Shown piece by piece: positions 42,277-53,454 of a stretch of 64,000 bases of DNA (the first letter of the stretch is position 1; each line of letters opens with the position of its first letter). This DNA is from Candidatus Prevotella equi (GTDB lineage: Bacteria > Bacteroidota > Bacteroidia > Bacteroidales > Bacteroidaceae), in NCBI GenBank assembly GCA_018065145.1, contig JAGHTW010000106.1, forward strand, positions 1 to 64,000, in the 5' to 3' direction. The notes below the pieces were generated by a model. That model saw only the letters and a program-made list of their open reading frames with translations. It was not told the DNA's origin and made no database searches. The translations under genes and the position numbers were made by a program.

Positions 42277-42357
42277 CAAGGTTTTATTGAATAAAACTCC
42301 CAAGAAAAGTTCTTTTAAACTACGAAATTACAAATAAACAAACAACAAAATAACATT

Positions 42358-43626
42358 ATGACAGGTAAAGTAGATGTGCTCCTCGGTCTTCAGTGGGGCG
42401 ACGAAGGAAAAGGTAAGGTTGTTGACGTGCTCACACCTAAGTATGACGTAATTGCTCGTTTCCAGGGTGGTCCTAATGCAGGTCACACTCTTGAATTCAA
42501 TGGTGAGAAATATGTTCTTCGTTCTATTCCATCAGGTATATTCCAGGGTGGAAAAGTAAACATCATCGGTAACGGTGTGGTACTTGCTCCAGACCTCTTC
42601 ATGGACGAAGCTAAGGACCTTGAAAAGAGCGGTCACGATCTGAAGAGCCGTCTTCATATATCTAAGAAGGCACATCTTATAATGCCTACTCACAGAGTTC
42701 TTGATGCTGCTATCGAAGCATCAAAGGGCAAGAACAAGGTTGGCACAACAGGTAAGGGTATCGGTCCTACATACTCTGACAAGATTGCACGTACAGGACT
42801 TCGCGTAGGAGACATTCTTGAGAAATTCGAGGAGAAATATGCTGCTCACAAAGCACGTCATGAAGAGACCCTGCGTTCAATGAACTATACAGACTACGAT
42901 ATCACTGAGGTAGAGAAGAAATGGCTTGAGGGTATTGAATATCTCAAGCAGTTCCAGCTCGTTGACTCTGAGCACGAGGTAAACAAGACTCTCAAGGCTG
43001 GCAAGTCTATCCTCTGCGAGGGTGCACAGGGCACAATGCTCGATGTTGACTTTGGTTCATATCCTTTCGTTACATCTTCAAATACCATCTGTGCTGGTGC
43101 ATGTACCGGACTCGGTCTCGGTCCAAATAAAATTGGCGAGGTATTCGGTATCATGAAGGCTTACTGCACACGTGTAGGTGCTGGTCCTTTCCCTACAGAA
43201 CTCTTTGATGAAACAGGTAAGAAAATGCGCGACATAGGTCATGAATATGGTGCTGTAACAGGTCGTGAGCGTCGCTGTGGATGGATTGACCTCGTAGCTC
43301 TGCGCTACTCTATCATGGTAAACGGTGTTACACAGCTTATAATGATGAAGAGTGATGTACTTGATACATTTGAGACCATCAAGGCTTGTGTGGCTTACAA
43401 GGTTAATGGCGTTGAGACTCCTGACTTCCCTTATGATATCGAAACAGGCATTGAACCTGTTTACAAGGAACTGAAGGGCTGGCAGACCGACATGACTAAG
43501 TTCACCAGCGAGGAGCAGTTCCCACAGGAATTCAAGGATTATATCAAGTTCCTCGAAGCTGAGTTAGAGACTCCTATCACCATCATTTCTATCGGTCCAG
43601 ACCGTGATCAGACAATCGTAAGATAA
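42358..43626 (+). CDS. purA: adenylosuccinate synthase
   Basis: [31 protein letters not shown]. Confidence 0.98.
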   Translation: MTGKVDVLLGLQWGDEGKGKVVDVLTPKYDVIARFQGGPNAGHTLEFNGEKYVLRSIPSGIFQGGKVNIIGNGVVLAPDLFMDEAKDLEKSGHDLKSRLHISKKAHLIMPTHRVLDAAIEASKGKNKVGTTGKGIGPTYSDKIARTGLRVGDILEKFEEKYAAHKARHEETLRSMNYTDYDITEVEKKWLEGIEYLKQFQLVDSEHEVNKTLKAGKSILCEGAQGTMLDVDFGSYPFVTSSNTICAGACTGLGLGPNKIGEVFGIMKAYCTRVGAGPFPTELFDETGKKMRDIGHEYGAVTGRERRCGWIDLVALRYSIMVNGVTQLIMMKSDVLDTFETIKACVAYKVNGVETPDFPYDIETGIEPVYKELKGWQTDMTKFTSEEQFPQEFKDYIKFLEAELETPITIISIGPDRDQTIVR

Positions 43627-43628
43627 AC

Positions 43629-45023
43629 ATGGCACAGAAACCAAGTATTCCAAAAGGAACTCGTGACTTCGGACCCATGGAGATGGCGAAGCGCAATTAC
43701 ATCTTCAATACTGTGCGTAAAGTATTTGAGCTTTACGGATTTCGCCAGATAGAGACTCCTGCAATGGAGAATCTATCTACCCTTATGGGTAAGTACGGAG
43801 AAGAAGGTGACAAACTCCTATTCAAGATTCTTAACAGCGGCGATTTCCTACATGGAATGACTCCAGACGAGGTTGCAAACACAAGCACGCTGAAACTTGC
43901 AGCAAAATTCTGTGAGAAGGGACTGAGATATGACCTCACCGTTCCTTTTGCACGTTATGTCGTTCAGCACCGTGAAGAGCTACAGCTGCCTTTCAAACGC
44001 TATCAGATACAACCGGTATGGCGAGCAGACCGTCCTCAGAAGGGTCGCTATCGTGAATTCTATCAGTGTGATGTTGACGTTGTAGGTTCAGACTCTCTGC
44101 TCAACGAGGTTGACTTAATGCAAATTACAGATACCATATTTACAAATTTTGGTATTCGCGTTCAGATTAAGATTAACAACCGTAAGATTCTCTCAGGCAT
44201 TGCAGAGGCTATAGGTGAGGCAGAGAAGATTGTTGATATAACAGTTGCCATAGACAAACTTGATAAAATCGGTCTTGACGCCGTAAACGAAGAGTTACGT
44301 CAAGATGGCATCAGCGAAGAGGCAATAGAAAAATTGCAGCCAATCATAAAGCTCGAGGGTACCAATGCTCAGAAACTTGATACAATAGCAGAAGTACTGA
44401 AGGATTCAGAGATTGGCATGAAGGGTGTGGAAGAGGTACGTTATGTACTATCTATGCTTCATGCGCTTGACGCTGACGGCACATCCGGAGAAGGCACATC
44501 GCTTAACAATGCGATACAGTTAGATCTTACATTGGCTCGTGGTCTAAACTATTACACAGGTGCTATCTTCGAGGTAAAGGCAATGGACGTGCAGATTGGT
44601 AGTATCACAGGTGGTGGACGTTACGATAATCTCACAGGCATCTTCGGTATGCCTGGACTCTCAGGTGTTGGCATTTCGTTCGGTGCTGACCGCATCTATG
44701 ATGTACTGAACCAGCTTGACCTCTACCCTAAAGAGGCAGTAAACGGCACTCAACTGCTATTCATCAACTTCGGAGAAAAAGAAACATCATACTGCATGCC
44801 AATAGCGCAAGCAGCACGCAAGGCTGGCATTCGTACAGAAGTATTTGCAGACTCTGCAAAGATGAAAAAACAGATGAGTTATGCTAATGCTCTCAACATT
44901 CCGTTCGTAGCACTTGCTGGCGAGAATGAAATTAATGAAGGCAAGGTAACACTTAAGAATATGACAACTGGCGAACAGCAACTCGTTACACCAGAAGAGT
45001 TAATATCTATCATCAACAGCTAA
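43629..45023 (+). CDS. hisS: histidyl-tRNA synthetase
   Basis: [41 protein letters not shown]. Confidence 0.97.
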   Translation: MAQKPSIPKGTRDFGPMEMAKRNYIFNTVRKVFELYGFRQIETPAMENLSTLMGKYGEEGDKLLFKILNSGDFLHGMTPDEVANTSTLKLAAKFCEKGLRYDLTVPFARYVVQHREELQLPFKRYQIQPVWRADRPQKGRYREFYQCDVDVVGSDSLLNEVDLMQITDTIFTNFGIRVQIKINNRKILSGIAEAIGEAEKIVDITVAIDKLDKIGLDAVNEELRQDGISEEAIEKLQPIIKLEGTNAQKLDTIAEVLKDSEIGMKGVEEVRYVLSMLHALDADGTSGEGTSLNNAIQLDLTLARGLNYYTGAIFEVKAMDVQIGSITGGGRYDNLTGIFGMPGLSGVGISFGADRIYDVLNQLDLYPKEAVNGTQLLFINFGEKETSYCMPIAQAARKAGIRTEVFADSAKMKKQMSYANALNIPFVALAGENEINEGKVTLKNMTTGEQQLVTPEELISIINS

Positions 45024-45046
45024 ACAACCCTAAACATAAACTATCT

Positions 45047-46036
45047 ATGAAGAAGATCCGTTCCTATGCCGTAGTTACTATGGCTTTATTATCATTGTTG
45101 TTCACAATGACTTCAAGTACTAAGACATTCACAATCTTCATGATTGGAGATTCAACAATGGCTAACAAAGACATTAAGAAAGGTCCAGAACGCGGCTGGG
45201 GAATGGCTCTTCAGGGGTTCTTTACAGAAAATGTCATAGTAGATAACCACGCCCTCAATGGACGTTCTTCACGCAGCTTCATTCTTGAAGGACACTGGCA
45301 GAAGGTGTATGATGCAATGAAACCTGGAGATTATCTAGTTATTCAGTTTGGCCACAACGATGAAAAGGGACACATTGGTGACAAACGTCATACCGACCCA
45401 GGGTTAACTCTTGATGACAACTATCGCATGTTTGCACGTGCAGCACAGGAAAAGGGTGCTACTCCCATCATTATGAATGCAGTAGTAAGACGTAACTTCT
45501 ATAGCCATAGTGATCAAAGTATTGATGATGAAAAGCTTCGCGACATGAAAGCTAACGGCAAGGAGATTGTAAATAGTGACACTCTTATAGAAACTCACGT
45601 TACAAAAGATGGTAACTATGTTACTGCTCCTTTACATGTGGCTAAAATGATGAGAGTTCCTTTTGTTGATGCTAACAAGATTACCAAAGACTTCGAAAAC
45701 AAACTTGGCGTAGAGAAGTCTCGTCTTCTTCACATGATTAGTGTAAACGGAAAGGACAATACACATTATAATATATATGGCGCGCACGAGATTGCATCGC
45801 TTCTGGTTGACGCAATGGCAGCTGTTTGCCCTGAACTGAAGCCATTTGTCCGCCACTACGATTATATTGTATCAGCAAAGGGTAAAGGCAATTACATGAC
45901 TCTACAAGAGGCTATTGATGCTGTTCCTGCAAAGAAGGCTGCAACAATAAGCGTTATCGATGGTACATTTCCAAAACCTAACACTAATGGCAAGAATATA
46001 CGCATAGTAAAATATAGTAACGTAAAAATCAGATAA
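45047..46036 (+). CDS. secreted SGNH esterase (CE12, rhamnogalacturonan acetylesterase-like) with a truncated CE8-like C-terminal stub
   Basis: GDSTMANK, GRSSRSFILEG, QFGHNDEKG motifs; tail YDYIVSAKGKGNYMTLQEAIDAVPAKKAATISVIDGTF resembles the start of pectin methylesterase, then stops. Confidence 0.8.
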   Translation: MKKIRSYAVVTMALLSLLFTMTSSTKTFTIFMIGDSTMANKDIKKGPERGWGMALQGFFTENVIVDNHALNGRSSRSFILEGHWQKVYDAMKPGDYLVIQFGHNDEKGHIGDKRHTDPGLTLDDNYRMFARAAQEKGATPIIMNAVVRRNFYSHSDQSIDDEKLRDMKANGKEIVNSDTLIETHVTKDGNYVTAPLHVAKMMRVPFVDANKITKDFENKLGVEKSRLLHMISVNGKDNTHYNIYGAHEIASLLVDAMAAVCPELKPFVRHYDYIVSAKGKGNYMTLQEAIDAVPAKKAATISVIDGTFPKPNTNGKNIRIVKYSNVKIR

Positions 46037-46064
46037 TTCACCTTAAACAATCCAGCGAAAAACC

Positions 46065-47126
46065 ATGGTAAATTACAACATAGCCCTAGAGGGCAAGACA
46101 GTTCTCGTAACTGGTGCTGCAGGCTTTATCGGCAGTAATCTTGTAAAGAGACTTTTCAACGACGTTAAAGACATAAAAGTAGTTGGTATTGACTCAATTA
46201 CCGATTATTACGATGTCAACATCAAGCATGAACGTTTAGCAGAAATAGAATCACTAAAAAAAGATTGGGTGTTTGTAAAGGGAAACATAGCAGACAAAGA
46301 TGTGATAGAGACACTTTTCACTGACTATAAGTTTGCAGTAGTAGTGAACCTGGCAGCTCAAGCTGGTGTGAGATATTCCATCACTAATCCAGATGCATAC
46401 GTAGAGAGCAACCTCATTGGTTTCTACAACATCCTTGAGGCATGCAGGCATCATGAGGTGGAGCATCTCGTCTATGCTTCTTCTTCATCTGTATATGGCA
46501 GCAACAAGAAGGTGCCCTACTCTACAGACGACAAGGTTGACAATCCTGTATCACTTTATGCAGCCACAAAGAAGAGCAATGAACTTATGGCACATGCCTA
46601 CTCAAAGCTTTACAACATACCTTCAACAGGTCTTCGTTTCTTTACCGTATATGGACCTGCTGGACGTCCAGACATGGCATACTTCGGGTTCACAAACAAG
46701 CTAAGAGAAGGCAAAACAATACAGATATTCAACTATGGCAACTGCAAACGAGACTTTACATACGTTGACGATATCGTTGAAGGTGTAGTAAGAATTATGC
46801 AACATGCACCAGAGAAGCAGAATGGCGAGGATGGACTGCCTATACCTCCATACAAGGTTTATAACATAGGTAATAATTCGCCTGAAAACCTTCTTGATTT
46901 CGTTACGATTCTTCAGGAGGAGCTAATTCGAGCTAACGTGCTTCCACAAGACTACGACTTCGAGAGTCATAAGGAACTTGTAGCTATGCAGCCGGGTGAC
47001 GTTCCTGTAACATACGCAGATACATCTGCATTGGAAGAGGATTTCGGTTACAAGCCTAGTACATCACTGCGTAATGGACTCAGAGCTTTTGCAGAGTGGT
47101 ACGCAAAATACTACGGAACTTGCTAA
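46065..47126 (+). CDS. NAD-dependent epimerase (UDP-glucuronate 4-epimerase/CapI-like)
   Basis: VLVTGAAGFIGSNLVKRL; AAQAGVRYSITNPDAYVESNLIGF; YGPAGRPDMAYF. Confidence 0.88.
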   Translation: MVNYNIALEGKTVLVTGAAGFIGSNLVKRLFNDVKDIKVVGIDSITDYYDVNIKHERLAEIESLKKDWVFVKGNIADKDVIETLFTDYKFAVVVNLAAQAGVRYSITNPDAYVESNLIGFYNILEACRHHEVEHLVYASSSSVYGSNKKVPYSTDDKVDNPVSLYAATKKSNELMAHAYSKLYNIPSTGLRFFTVYGPAGRPDMAYFGFTNKLREGKTIQIFNYGNCKRDFTYVDDIVEGVVRIMQHAPEKQNGEDGLPIPPYKVYNIGNNSPENLLDFVTILQEELIRANVLPQDYDFESHKELVAMQPGDVPVTYADTSALEEDFGYKPSTSLRNGLRAFAEWYAKYYGTC

Positions 47127-47186
47127 CGTTCTCCTTGTCATACTGAATTATACTTTGTACTTTTTAGTACATTTGCTTTAAACTTC

Positions 47187-47909
47187 ATGATAATAAAGAT
47201 ACGAACAATAACAAAATTACTTACAATTATGCTTTTGTGCATGCTGGCAAATACAGCAAGAGCACAATATTATGAATGTGAGGACACCTGTGACCACGTT
47301 CATGGTATCGACATATCTCACTATCAAGGCGAAGTCTTCTGGGAGACGATTGGCGAGAACACGAAGATGGCATATGTTTACATAAAAGCTACAGAGGGCG
47401 GAGATCGTATTGACCCTCGATATGAGAATAACATTTTGACGGCTCACCAATATGGTCTCAAAGTGGGCTCATACCACTTTTATCGTCCTAAAACGCCTCA
47501 GGAACTACAGCTAAACAATTTCGTATTGCAGTGTAAACCAAGCGAGCAGGATCTTATCCCTATGATAGACATTGAGAGTACAGGAGGATTACCTACTGAG
47601 GAATTTTGCGATTCACTGTTCAAGTTCCTTGAAATGGTGGAACATACATATCGCCAACGTCCTCTACTCTACACGGGTACGAATTTTTACAATAAGCATC
47701 TGGCAGGAAAACTTGACAGATATCTATTGATGATTGCTCAATACACGGAACGCTTGCCTGTATTGATCGACGAAAGAGATATAACGATGTGGCAATATAC
47801 AGGAAAAGGACATATCAACGGTATAAGAGGGTATGTAGATAAAAGTCGCTTTATGGGCGAGCATAAGTTAAGAGAATTAAAATTCAGGCATAGGAAAGGC
47901 GAGTTGTAA
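47187..47909 (+). CDS. GH25-family lysozyme-like protein
   Basis: VHGIDISHYQGEVFWETI; YIKATEGGDRIDPRYENNILTAHQYGLKVGSYHFYRP; PMIDIES. Confidence 0.92.
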   Translation: MIIKIRTITKLLTIMLLCMLANTARAQYYECEDTCDHVHGIDISHYQGEVFWETIGENTKMAYVYIKATEGGDRIDPRYENNILTAHQYGLKVGSYHFYRPKTPQELQLNNFVLQCKPSEQDLIPMIDIESTGGLPTEEFCDSLFKFLEMVEHTYRQRPLLYTGTNFYNKHLAGKLDRYLLMIAQYTERLPVLIDERDITMWQYTGKGHINGIRGYVDKSRFMGEHKLRELKFRHRKGEL

Positions 47910-47940
47910 ACTCAACACATAACAACAAAGACGACAAGAT

Positions 47941-49056
47941 ATGGCATTATTAATTTGTCCGGAATGTGGACATCAAGTAAGCGACAAGGCTGATGTTTGC
48001 CCTGGTTGTGGAATTAAAGTTCGTGATATTATAGTTATGCAAAACACGCAAACTATTGATACTCCTACTGAAAACATCAATCCGCGAGACATACCACCAC
48101 ATGTTGTACAACCAATGCAGCAGTCGCAGAGAACATATAATGCTTCTCATTTGGATACATACAACAAACAGCAAGAGCCAAAGAAGAAATCGGGCAAGTT
48201 AATGCTTGTATCATTCTTCATAGCACTCGTTATCTGTGGCGTGGTGTATTATTTCTATAACAATGCTCAAAAACAGAAAGAGCAAGAAGACTACGAATAT
48301 GCTATGTGCAGCTCAGACCCTATGGTAATGCAAATGTATCTTGCACGCTATGCAGAGGCACCTCAGGAACATCGTGATTCTGTCAATGTACGTCTAACAT
48401 CGTTCACCCAACAAGACAATGATTGGCGCAATGCTGTAGTTAGTGGTTCTCGTGGTGCGCTGACAGAATATTTGAATACGCACCCAGATTCCCCACATAA
48501 GGGTGAAGCGCTGAATAAAATTGATTCAATAGACTATGCTATTGCAAAACGCAACAATACTATAGAGTCTCTAGAAAACTATCTAAAACAGCATCCTGAT
48601 GGCAAGTATGCTACTGAGGCACAGGAGGTACTGGAAAAGAAGAACGAAAACAATGTTTCTCAGGAAGAGATAGCATTAGCTAAAGACGTATGCAAACATT
48701 TCTTTCAGGCTATCAACTCTCGAAATGAAAACAAGTTACTATCTACTGTAACGAATCTGCTTCCTAAATTCCTCAACATAAACAATGCTGGTACTGACGA
48801 CGTTGTAAGCTTCATGAACAAACTCTACAAAGAGGACATTACAAACATGAACTGGCATATCCTTGATGATTTCAAGGCAGAGAAGGAAAAGAACGAAGAT
48901 GGAACATATAACCTCAACGTTAGATTCACAGCAGAACAAAATATAGAACGTACCGATAGCGGTAAAGAAAAATACGCAAAGTATCTTATCGTAGCAGGTA
49001 TCACACCTGATGGAAAGATAACAAAATTTGCGATGAAACGCGTAAAGTCTGAATAA
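47941..49056 (+). CDS. zinc-ribbon membrane protein with TPR-like and NTF2/DUF4878-like C-terminal region
   Basis: CPECGHQVSDKADVCPGCG; TM LMLVSFFIALVICGVVYYFY; C-terminal fold call is tentative. Confidence 0.7.
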   Translation: MALLICPECGHQVSDKADVCPGCGIKVRDIIVMQNTQTIDTPTENINPRDIPPHVVQPMQQSQRTYNASHLDTYNKQQEPKKKSGKLMLVSFFIALVICGVVYYFYNNAQKQKEQEDYEYAMCSSDPMVMQMYLARYAEAPQEHRDSVNVRLTSFTQQDNDWRNAVVSGSRGALTEYLNTHPDSPHKGEALNKIDSIDYAIAKRNNTIESLENYLKQHPDGKYATEAQEVLEKKNENNVSQEEIALAKDVCKHFFQAINSRNENKLLSTVTNLLPKFLNINNAGTDDVVSFMNKLYKEDITNMNWHILDDFKAEKEKNEDGTYNLNVRFTAEQNIERTDSGKEKYAKYLIVAGITPDGKITKFAMKRVKSE

Positions 49057-49075
49057 TATTACAATATTAACAACT

Positions 49076-50794
49076 ATGACATACCAGTGGACCATACAAG
49101 AAACATCTGACATGGAGCAGAAACAGGCTAAGGAATTAAGTGAGAAGCTTAATATGTCACCTGTTCTGACTCTACATCTGGTACGTCACGGTATTACAAC
49201 AGAATCTGCCGCAAAGCGCTTCTTCCGTCCACAACTTAACGACCTCATCAATCCATTCCTTATGAAGGATATGGATCTTGCTGTTGACCGTCTCAACGAT
49301 GCCATCGGAAGAAAGGAACGCATTATGGTTTACGGCGATTACGATGTGGACGGTTGCACTGCTGTAGCTCTAGTCTATAAGTTCTTGCTGCAGTTTTATG
49401 GAAACATAGAGTACTATATTCCTGATCGCTACGATGAGGGATATGGTGTAAGTCGCAAAGGCATTGACTTCGCAAAAGCACAGGGAGTTTCTCTCATTAT
49501 AATACTCGACTGTGGTATTAAAGCCGTAGAAGAAATCACGTACGCAAAGGAACAAGGCATAGACTTTATCATCTGCGACCATCACATGCCTGATGAGGTG
49601 ATGCCGCCAGCTGTTGCTATACTCAATCCAAAACGACCTGATGATACATACCCTTTCAAACACCTATGCGGATGCGGTGTAGGATTTAAGTTCATGCAAG
49701 CCTTTGCGAAGAATAACGGCATACCTTTCTCAAAAATAATACCTTTACTTGACCTTTGCGCTATTAGTATTGCTGCAGACCTCGTACATGTAACTGACGA
49801 GAACAGGATACTTGCTTATCATGGACTGAAACAACTTAACCAAACACCTTCCATTGGTGTACAGGCCATTGTTGAGATTTGCGGGTTATCTGAAAGAGAG
49901 ATAACAATGAGCGATATTATGTTCAAGATAGGTCCACGCATAAACGCTTCAGGACGTATGGAGAATGGTAAACTATCAGTTGATTTGCTTGTTGAGAAAG
50001 ATATTACCAAAGCTCTTGCAGCAGCAAAGCATATTGATGAGTACAACGAACAGAGGAAGGACATTGACAAACATATGACGGAGGAGGCGAATCATATTGT
50101 TGAAAAACTTGATAAACAAGAGCATCCTGCATGTATCGTCCTTTGCGATGAGAACTGGAACAAAGGTGTCATTGGCATTGTAGCTTCACGACTTACGGAA
50201 ATGTATTTCCGTCCAACAGTAGTACTTACACGAGACGGAAACTTTGCTACAGGCTCTGCACGTTCTATATCTGGTTTTGACGTTTATAGCGCAATAAAGA
50301 GCTGCCGGGATTTATTAATCAATTTTGGCGGACACACATACGCATGCGGAATGACCATACGCTGGTCTGATGTTGAGGAATTCAAACACAGATTCCAACA
50401 ATATGTAGAGACGCACCTAGAAGAAACACTGACAGTGCCTATACTAAAGGTTGATGCGACATTGGACTTTAGCAATATCAACAATAGACTTTTCCATGAT
50501 CTGAAACGTTTCTCACCTTTTGGACCTGGTAATCAGAAACCTGTCTTCTGTACAAAAAATGTATATGATTTCGGAACATCCAAGGTAGTAGGAAGAGATC
50601 AGGAACACATAAAACTTGAGCTTGTTGATTCAAAGTCTGCAACAGTAATGAATGGTATAGCTTTCGGACAGTCTGCTGCGGCACGATACATCAAGTCAAG
50701 AAGGTCTTTTGATATAGCATATACCATAGAAGAGAATATATACAAGCGTGGCAACATACAGTTACAGATAGAAGACATTCACTATGAGCGATGA
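49076..50794 (+). CDS. recJ: single-stranded-DNA-specific exonuclease RecJ
   Basis: YGDYDVDGCTAVAL DHH motif; ICDHHMP; GPRINASGRM. Confidence 0.96.
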   Translation: MTYQWTIQETSDMEQKQAKELSEKLNMSPVLTLHLVRHGITTESAAKRFFRPQLNDLINPFLMKDMDLAVDRLNDAIGRKERIMVYGDYDVDGCTAVALVYKFLLQFYGNIEYYIPDRYDEGYGVSRKGIDFAKAQGVSLIIILDCGIKAVEEITYAKEQGIDFIICDHHMPDEVMPPAVAILNPKRPDDTYPFKHLCGCGVGFKFMQAFAKNNGIPFSKIIPLLDLCAISIAADLVHVTDENRILAYHGLKQLNQTPSIGVQAIVEICGLSEREITMSDIMFKIGPRINASGRMENGKLSVDLLVEKDITKALAAAKHIDEYNEQRKDIDKHMTEEANHIVEKLDKQEHPACIVLCDENWNKGVIGIVASRLTEMYFRPTVVLTRDGNFATGSARSISGFDVYSAIKSCRDLLINFGGHTYACGMTIRWSDVEEFKHRFQQYVETHLEETLTVPILKVDATLDFSNINNRLFHDLKRFSPFGPGNQKPVFCTKNVYDFGTSKVVGRDQEHIKLELVDSKSATVMNGIAFGQSAAARYIKSRRSFDIAYTIEENIYKRGNIQLQIEDIHYER

Positions 50795-52703
50795 GCTTTT
50801 TCTACAGACACTGAAAAAATATTTTGGCTACGATAGTTTTCGTAGCATACAGCTTGACATAGTTAGAAGTATTTCCTCTGGTTACGATACCCTTGGATTA
50901 ATGCCTACAGGAGGTGGTAAAAGCATTACTTTTCAAGTTCCTGCACTGACAATGGAAGGTGTATGTATTGTCGTTACACCGCTTATATCACTAATGAAAG
51001 ATCAGGTGCAGCATTTAAAAGATAAAGGCATCAAAGCTGACTACATACACTCTGGACTTTCAAGAATGGAGATACAAAAGGTTCTTGACAATACTATCTA
51101 TGGAGCCATAAAGTTTTTATACGTATCACCAGAACGACTTTCTCAGAAATTATTCCTGGCAAAACTTTATTACATGAAAGTATGCTTTATCACTGTTGAC
51201 GAAGCACACTGTATATCACAATGGGGTTATGATTTCCGACCTTCGTATCTCACCATAAGCAAAATACGCGAAGAAATTCCAGATGTTCCTGTACTTGCAC
51301 TGACAGCAACAGCTACGCCTCTGGTCGTACATGATATACAAGAAAAACTACAATTCGGAAAATTCTCTAAAACAGAAACGAACGTCTTCCAGATGAGTTT
51401 CAAACGAGAAAACATCTCTTATGTCGTTCGTCGAACGGAAGACAAGTTTGCTGAGATGATACATATCCTAACATCCGTAAATGGTAGTGCCATCATATAT
51501 ACAAGAAACAGAGAGAAGACAAAAGAAGTATCAAGATTATTAAACGAAACAGGTATATCCGCTGATTTCTATCATGCTGGTCTTGATTTCGCAATAAAGG
51601 ATAAACGTCAACAACGTTGGCAGAACAATGAAATAAGAGTTATGGTTGCCACAAATGCTTTCGGTATGGGCATAGACAAACCTGACGTGAGAGTTGTGAT
51701 ACATATTGATTGTCCAGACTCTCTTGAAGCCTATTTTCAGGAAGCAGGCCGTGCCGGACGTGACGGAAAGCGTTCTTTCTCTGTTCTCCTGTACAACAAC
51801 CTTGACAGAAGTAATCTACTTAGGCACTGCACCCTTAGTTTTCCTGAAAAAGAATACATAAAGAGGGTTTACGATCATCTCGCATATTTTTTTGAATTGG
51901 CGGTAGATACTGGCGAAGGTGCACGATATGAATTCAACAAGTCTTTGTTCTGTGCACGATTCAAACATAATGAAACCAAATTAGAAAGCGCATTATCAAT
52001 TCTCCAAAATGGAGGATATATACACTATGACAGTGATCCAGATTCAAAACCACGTATCATCATGAACGTTATGAGAGAAGAACTGTATCATGTCAACAAT
52101 ATATCTCCCACTGAGGAAAAGGTTTTAACAACACTGTTAAGATATTATGGAACTCTGTTTACAGACTTTACATACTTTGATGATATGTACATTGCACGAA
52201 AATGTGGCATTGATGAAGATTTATTGCATACTATTCTTGTAGAACTAGCACAAAAGCGTATAATTCGTTATGTTCCAAGACGTAAAATACCAATCATCAC
52301 ATACCTTCAGCAACGTATTGAATCCAGCAGAATACGCATAAGTAAAGACATCTATGAAACATTACAAGAACGTCAACAAGAACGAATAAATGCTGTACTT
52401 AACTACGCAGAAGCATGCAACAAATGTCGAGAAACAATGCTTATGTCGTATTTTGGAGAGAAGTCTTTGAATGACTGTGGGCACTGTGATAATTGTTTAA
52501 CAAACAAAGAACAACATATAAGCGCAGACTATACGGACATGCTTCGTTCACTTCTATCCGACAAACAACGACATTCAGTTGGAGAACTTGCCAAATTAGG
52601 AATTCCACGACAACATATGACTGAATTTATAGAGTCTTTGCGTAATAATGATGAATTCCTACTTGACGGCACGTTTATAAGCTTAAGGTACATTTCCAAG
52701 TAA
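50784..52703 (+). CDS. recQ: RecQ-family ATP-dependent DNA helicase
   Basis: LMPTGGGKSITFQVPAL; DEAHCISQWGYDFRPSY; QEAGRAGRDG; 11-nt overlap with recJ. Confidence 0.96.
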   Translation: MSDELFLQTLKKYFGYDSFRSIQLDIVRSISSGYDTLGLMPTGGGKSITFQVPALTMEGVCIVVTPLISLMKDQVQHLKDKGIKADYIHSGLSRMEIQKVLDNTIYGAIKFLYVSPERLSQKLFLAKLYYMKVCFITVDEAHCISQWGYDFRPSYLTISKIREEIPDVPVLALTATATPLVVHDIQEKLQFGKFSKTETNVFQMSFKRENISYVVRRTEDKFAEMIHILTSVNGSAIIYTRNREKTKEVSRLLNETGISADFYHAGLDFAIKDKRQQRWQNNEIRVMVATNAFGMGIDKPDVRVVIHIDCPDSLEAYFQEAGRAGRDGKRSFSVLLYNNLDRSNLLRHCTLSFPEKEYIKRVYDHLAYFFELAVDTGEGARYEFNKSLFCARFKHNETKLESALSILQNGGYIHYDSDPDSKPRIIMNVMREELYHVNNISPTEEKVLTTLLRYYGTLFTDFTYFDDMYIARKCGIDEDLLHTILVELAQKRIIRYVPRRKIPIITYLQQRIESSRIRISKDIYETLQERQQERINAVLNYAEACNKCRETMLMSYFGEKSLNDCGHCDNCLTNKEQHISADYTDMLRSLLSDKQRHSVGELAKLGIPRQHMTEFIESLRNNDEFLLDGTFISLRYISK

Positions 52704-52707
52704 AAGT

Positions 52708-52738
52708 TTTGTAATCTCAAGAAAAATTCTTACCTTTG
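52708..52738 (+). promoter_or_regulatory. Bacteroides-type promoter upstream of the LysE-family gene
   Basis: TTTG (52708-52711), 19 nt spacer, TACCTTTG (52731-52738). Confidence 0.65.
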
Positions 52739-52764
52739 CACTCGTAAACATTTACAAATGACTT

Positions 52765-53448
52765 ATGAATAATATACCATATATGCCTTTTGACCTGACA
52801 TTCAACTTCCTTGACATCATAGTCAAGGGAATGATGATAGGCATTATATGTTCTGCACCTATGGGGCCTGTAGGAGTACTTTGCGTACAAAGAACTCTCA
52901 ACAAAGGTCGTTGGTACGGATTCATGACAGGGATAGGTGCGACATTAAGCGATTTTATATATGCTCTTATTGCAGGCTTTGGTATGACCTTTGTCATGGA
53001 GTTTATTGATAACCCGCAATACAAATTTCTTTTGCAGATTTCAGGCTCTATCCTACTCTTTTGTTTTGGTATATACTGTTTTAAAAGTGATCCACGCAAT
53101 AAAGTTCATGCAAGCAAAAATCAAAAAGGAACATTAGTTCATAATTTCTTTACTGCATTTCTTGTAACATTCTCAAATCCTCTTATCATATTATTATTAT
53201 TAGCCACCTTTGCACAGTTTGCATTTATCATACCAGACCATCCCTGGGAGATGTCATTAGGATACATAAGTATAATAGCAGGTGCATTGTTATGGTGGTA
53301 TGGCTTGACATGGCTTATAGATAAGCTTCGCGCCATTGCTTCTATTGACGGCATAGTAATAATAAACCGCATCATAGGAACTATCGTGATGGTTTTCTCA
53401 TTTGCAATACTCATTGGTACGGCATTCAATCTGTTCTCAATATATTAA
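52765..53448 (+). CDS. LysE-family transporter
   Basis: APMGPVGVLCVQRTLNKGRWYGFMTGIGATLSDFIYA; six TM-like segments. Confidence 0.88.
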   Translation: MNNIPYMPFDLTFNFLDIIVKGMMIGIICSAPMGPVGVLCVQRTLNKGRWYGFMTGIGATLSDFIYALIAGFGMTFVMEFIDNPQYKFLLQISGSILLFCFGIYCFKSDPRNKVHASKNQKGTLVHNFFTAFLVTFSNPLIILLLLATFAQFAFIIPDHPWEMSLGYISIIAGALLWWYGLTWLIDKLRAIASIDGIVIINRIIGTIVMVFSFAILIGTAFNLFSIY

Positions 53449-53454
53449 AATACA

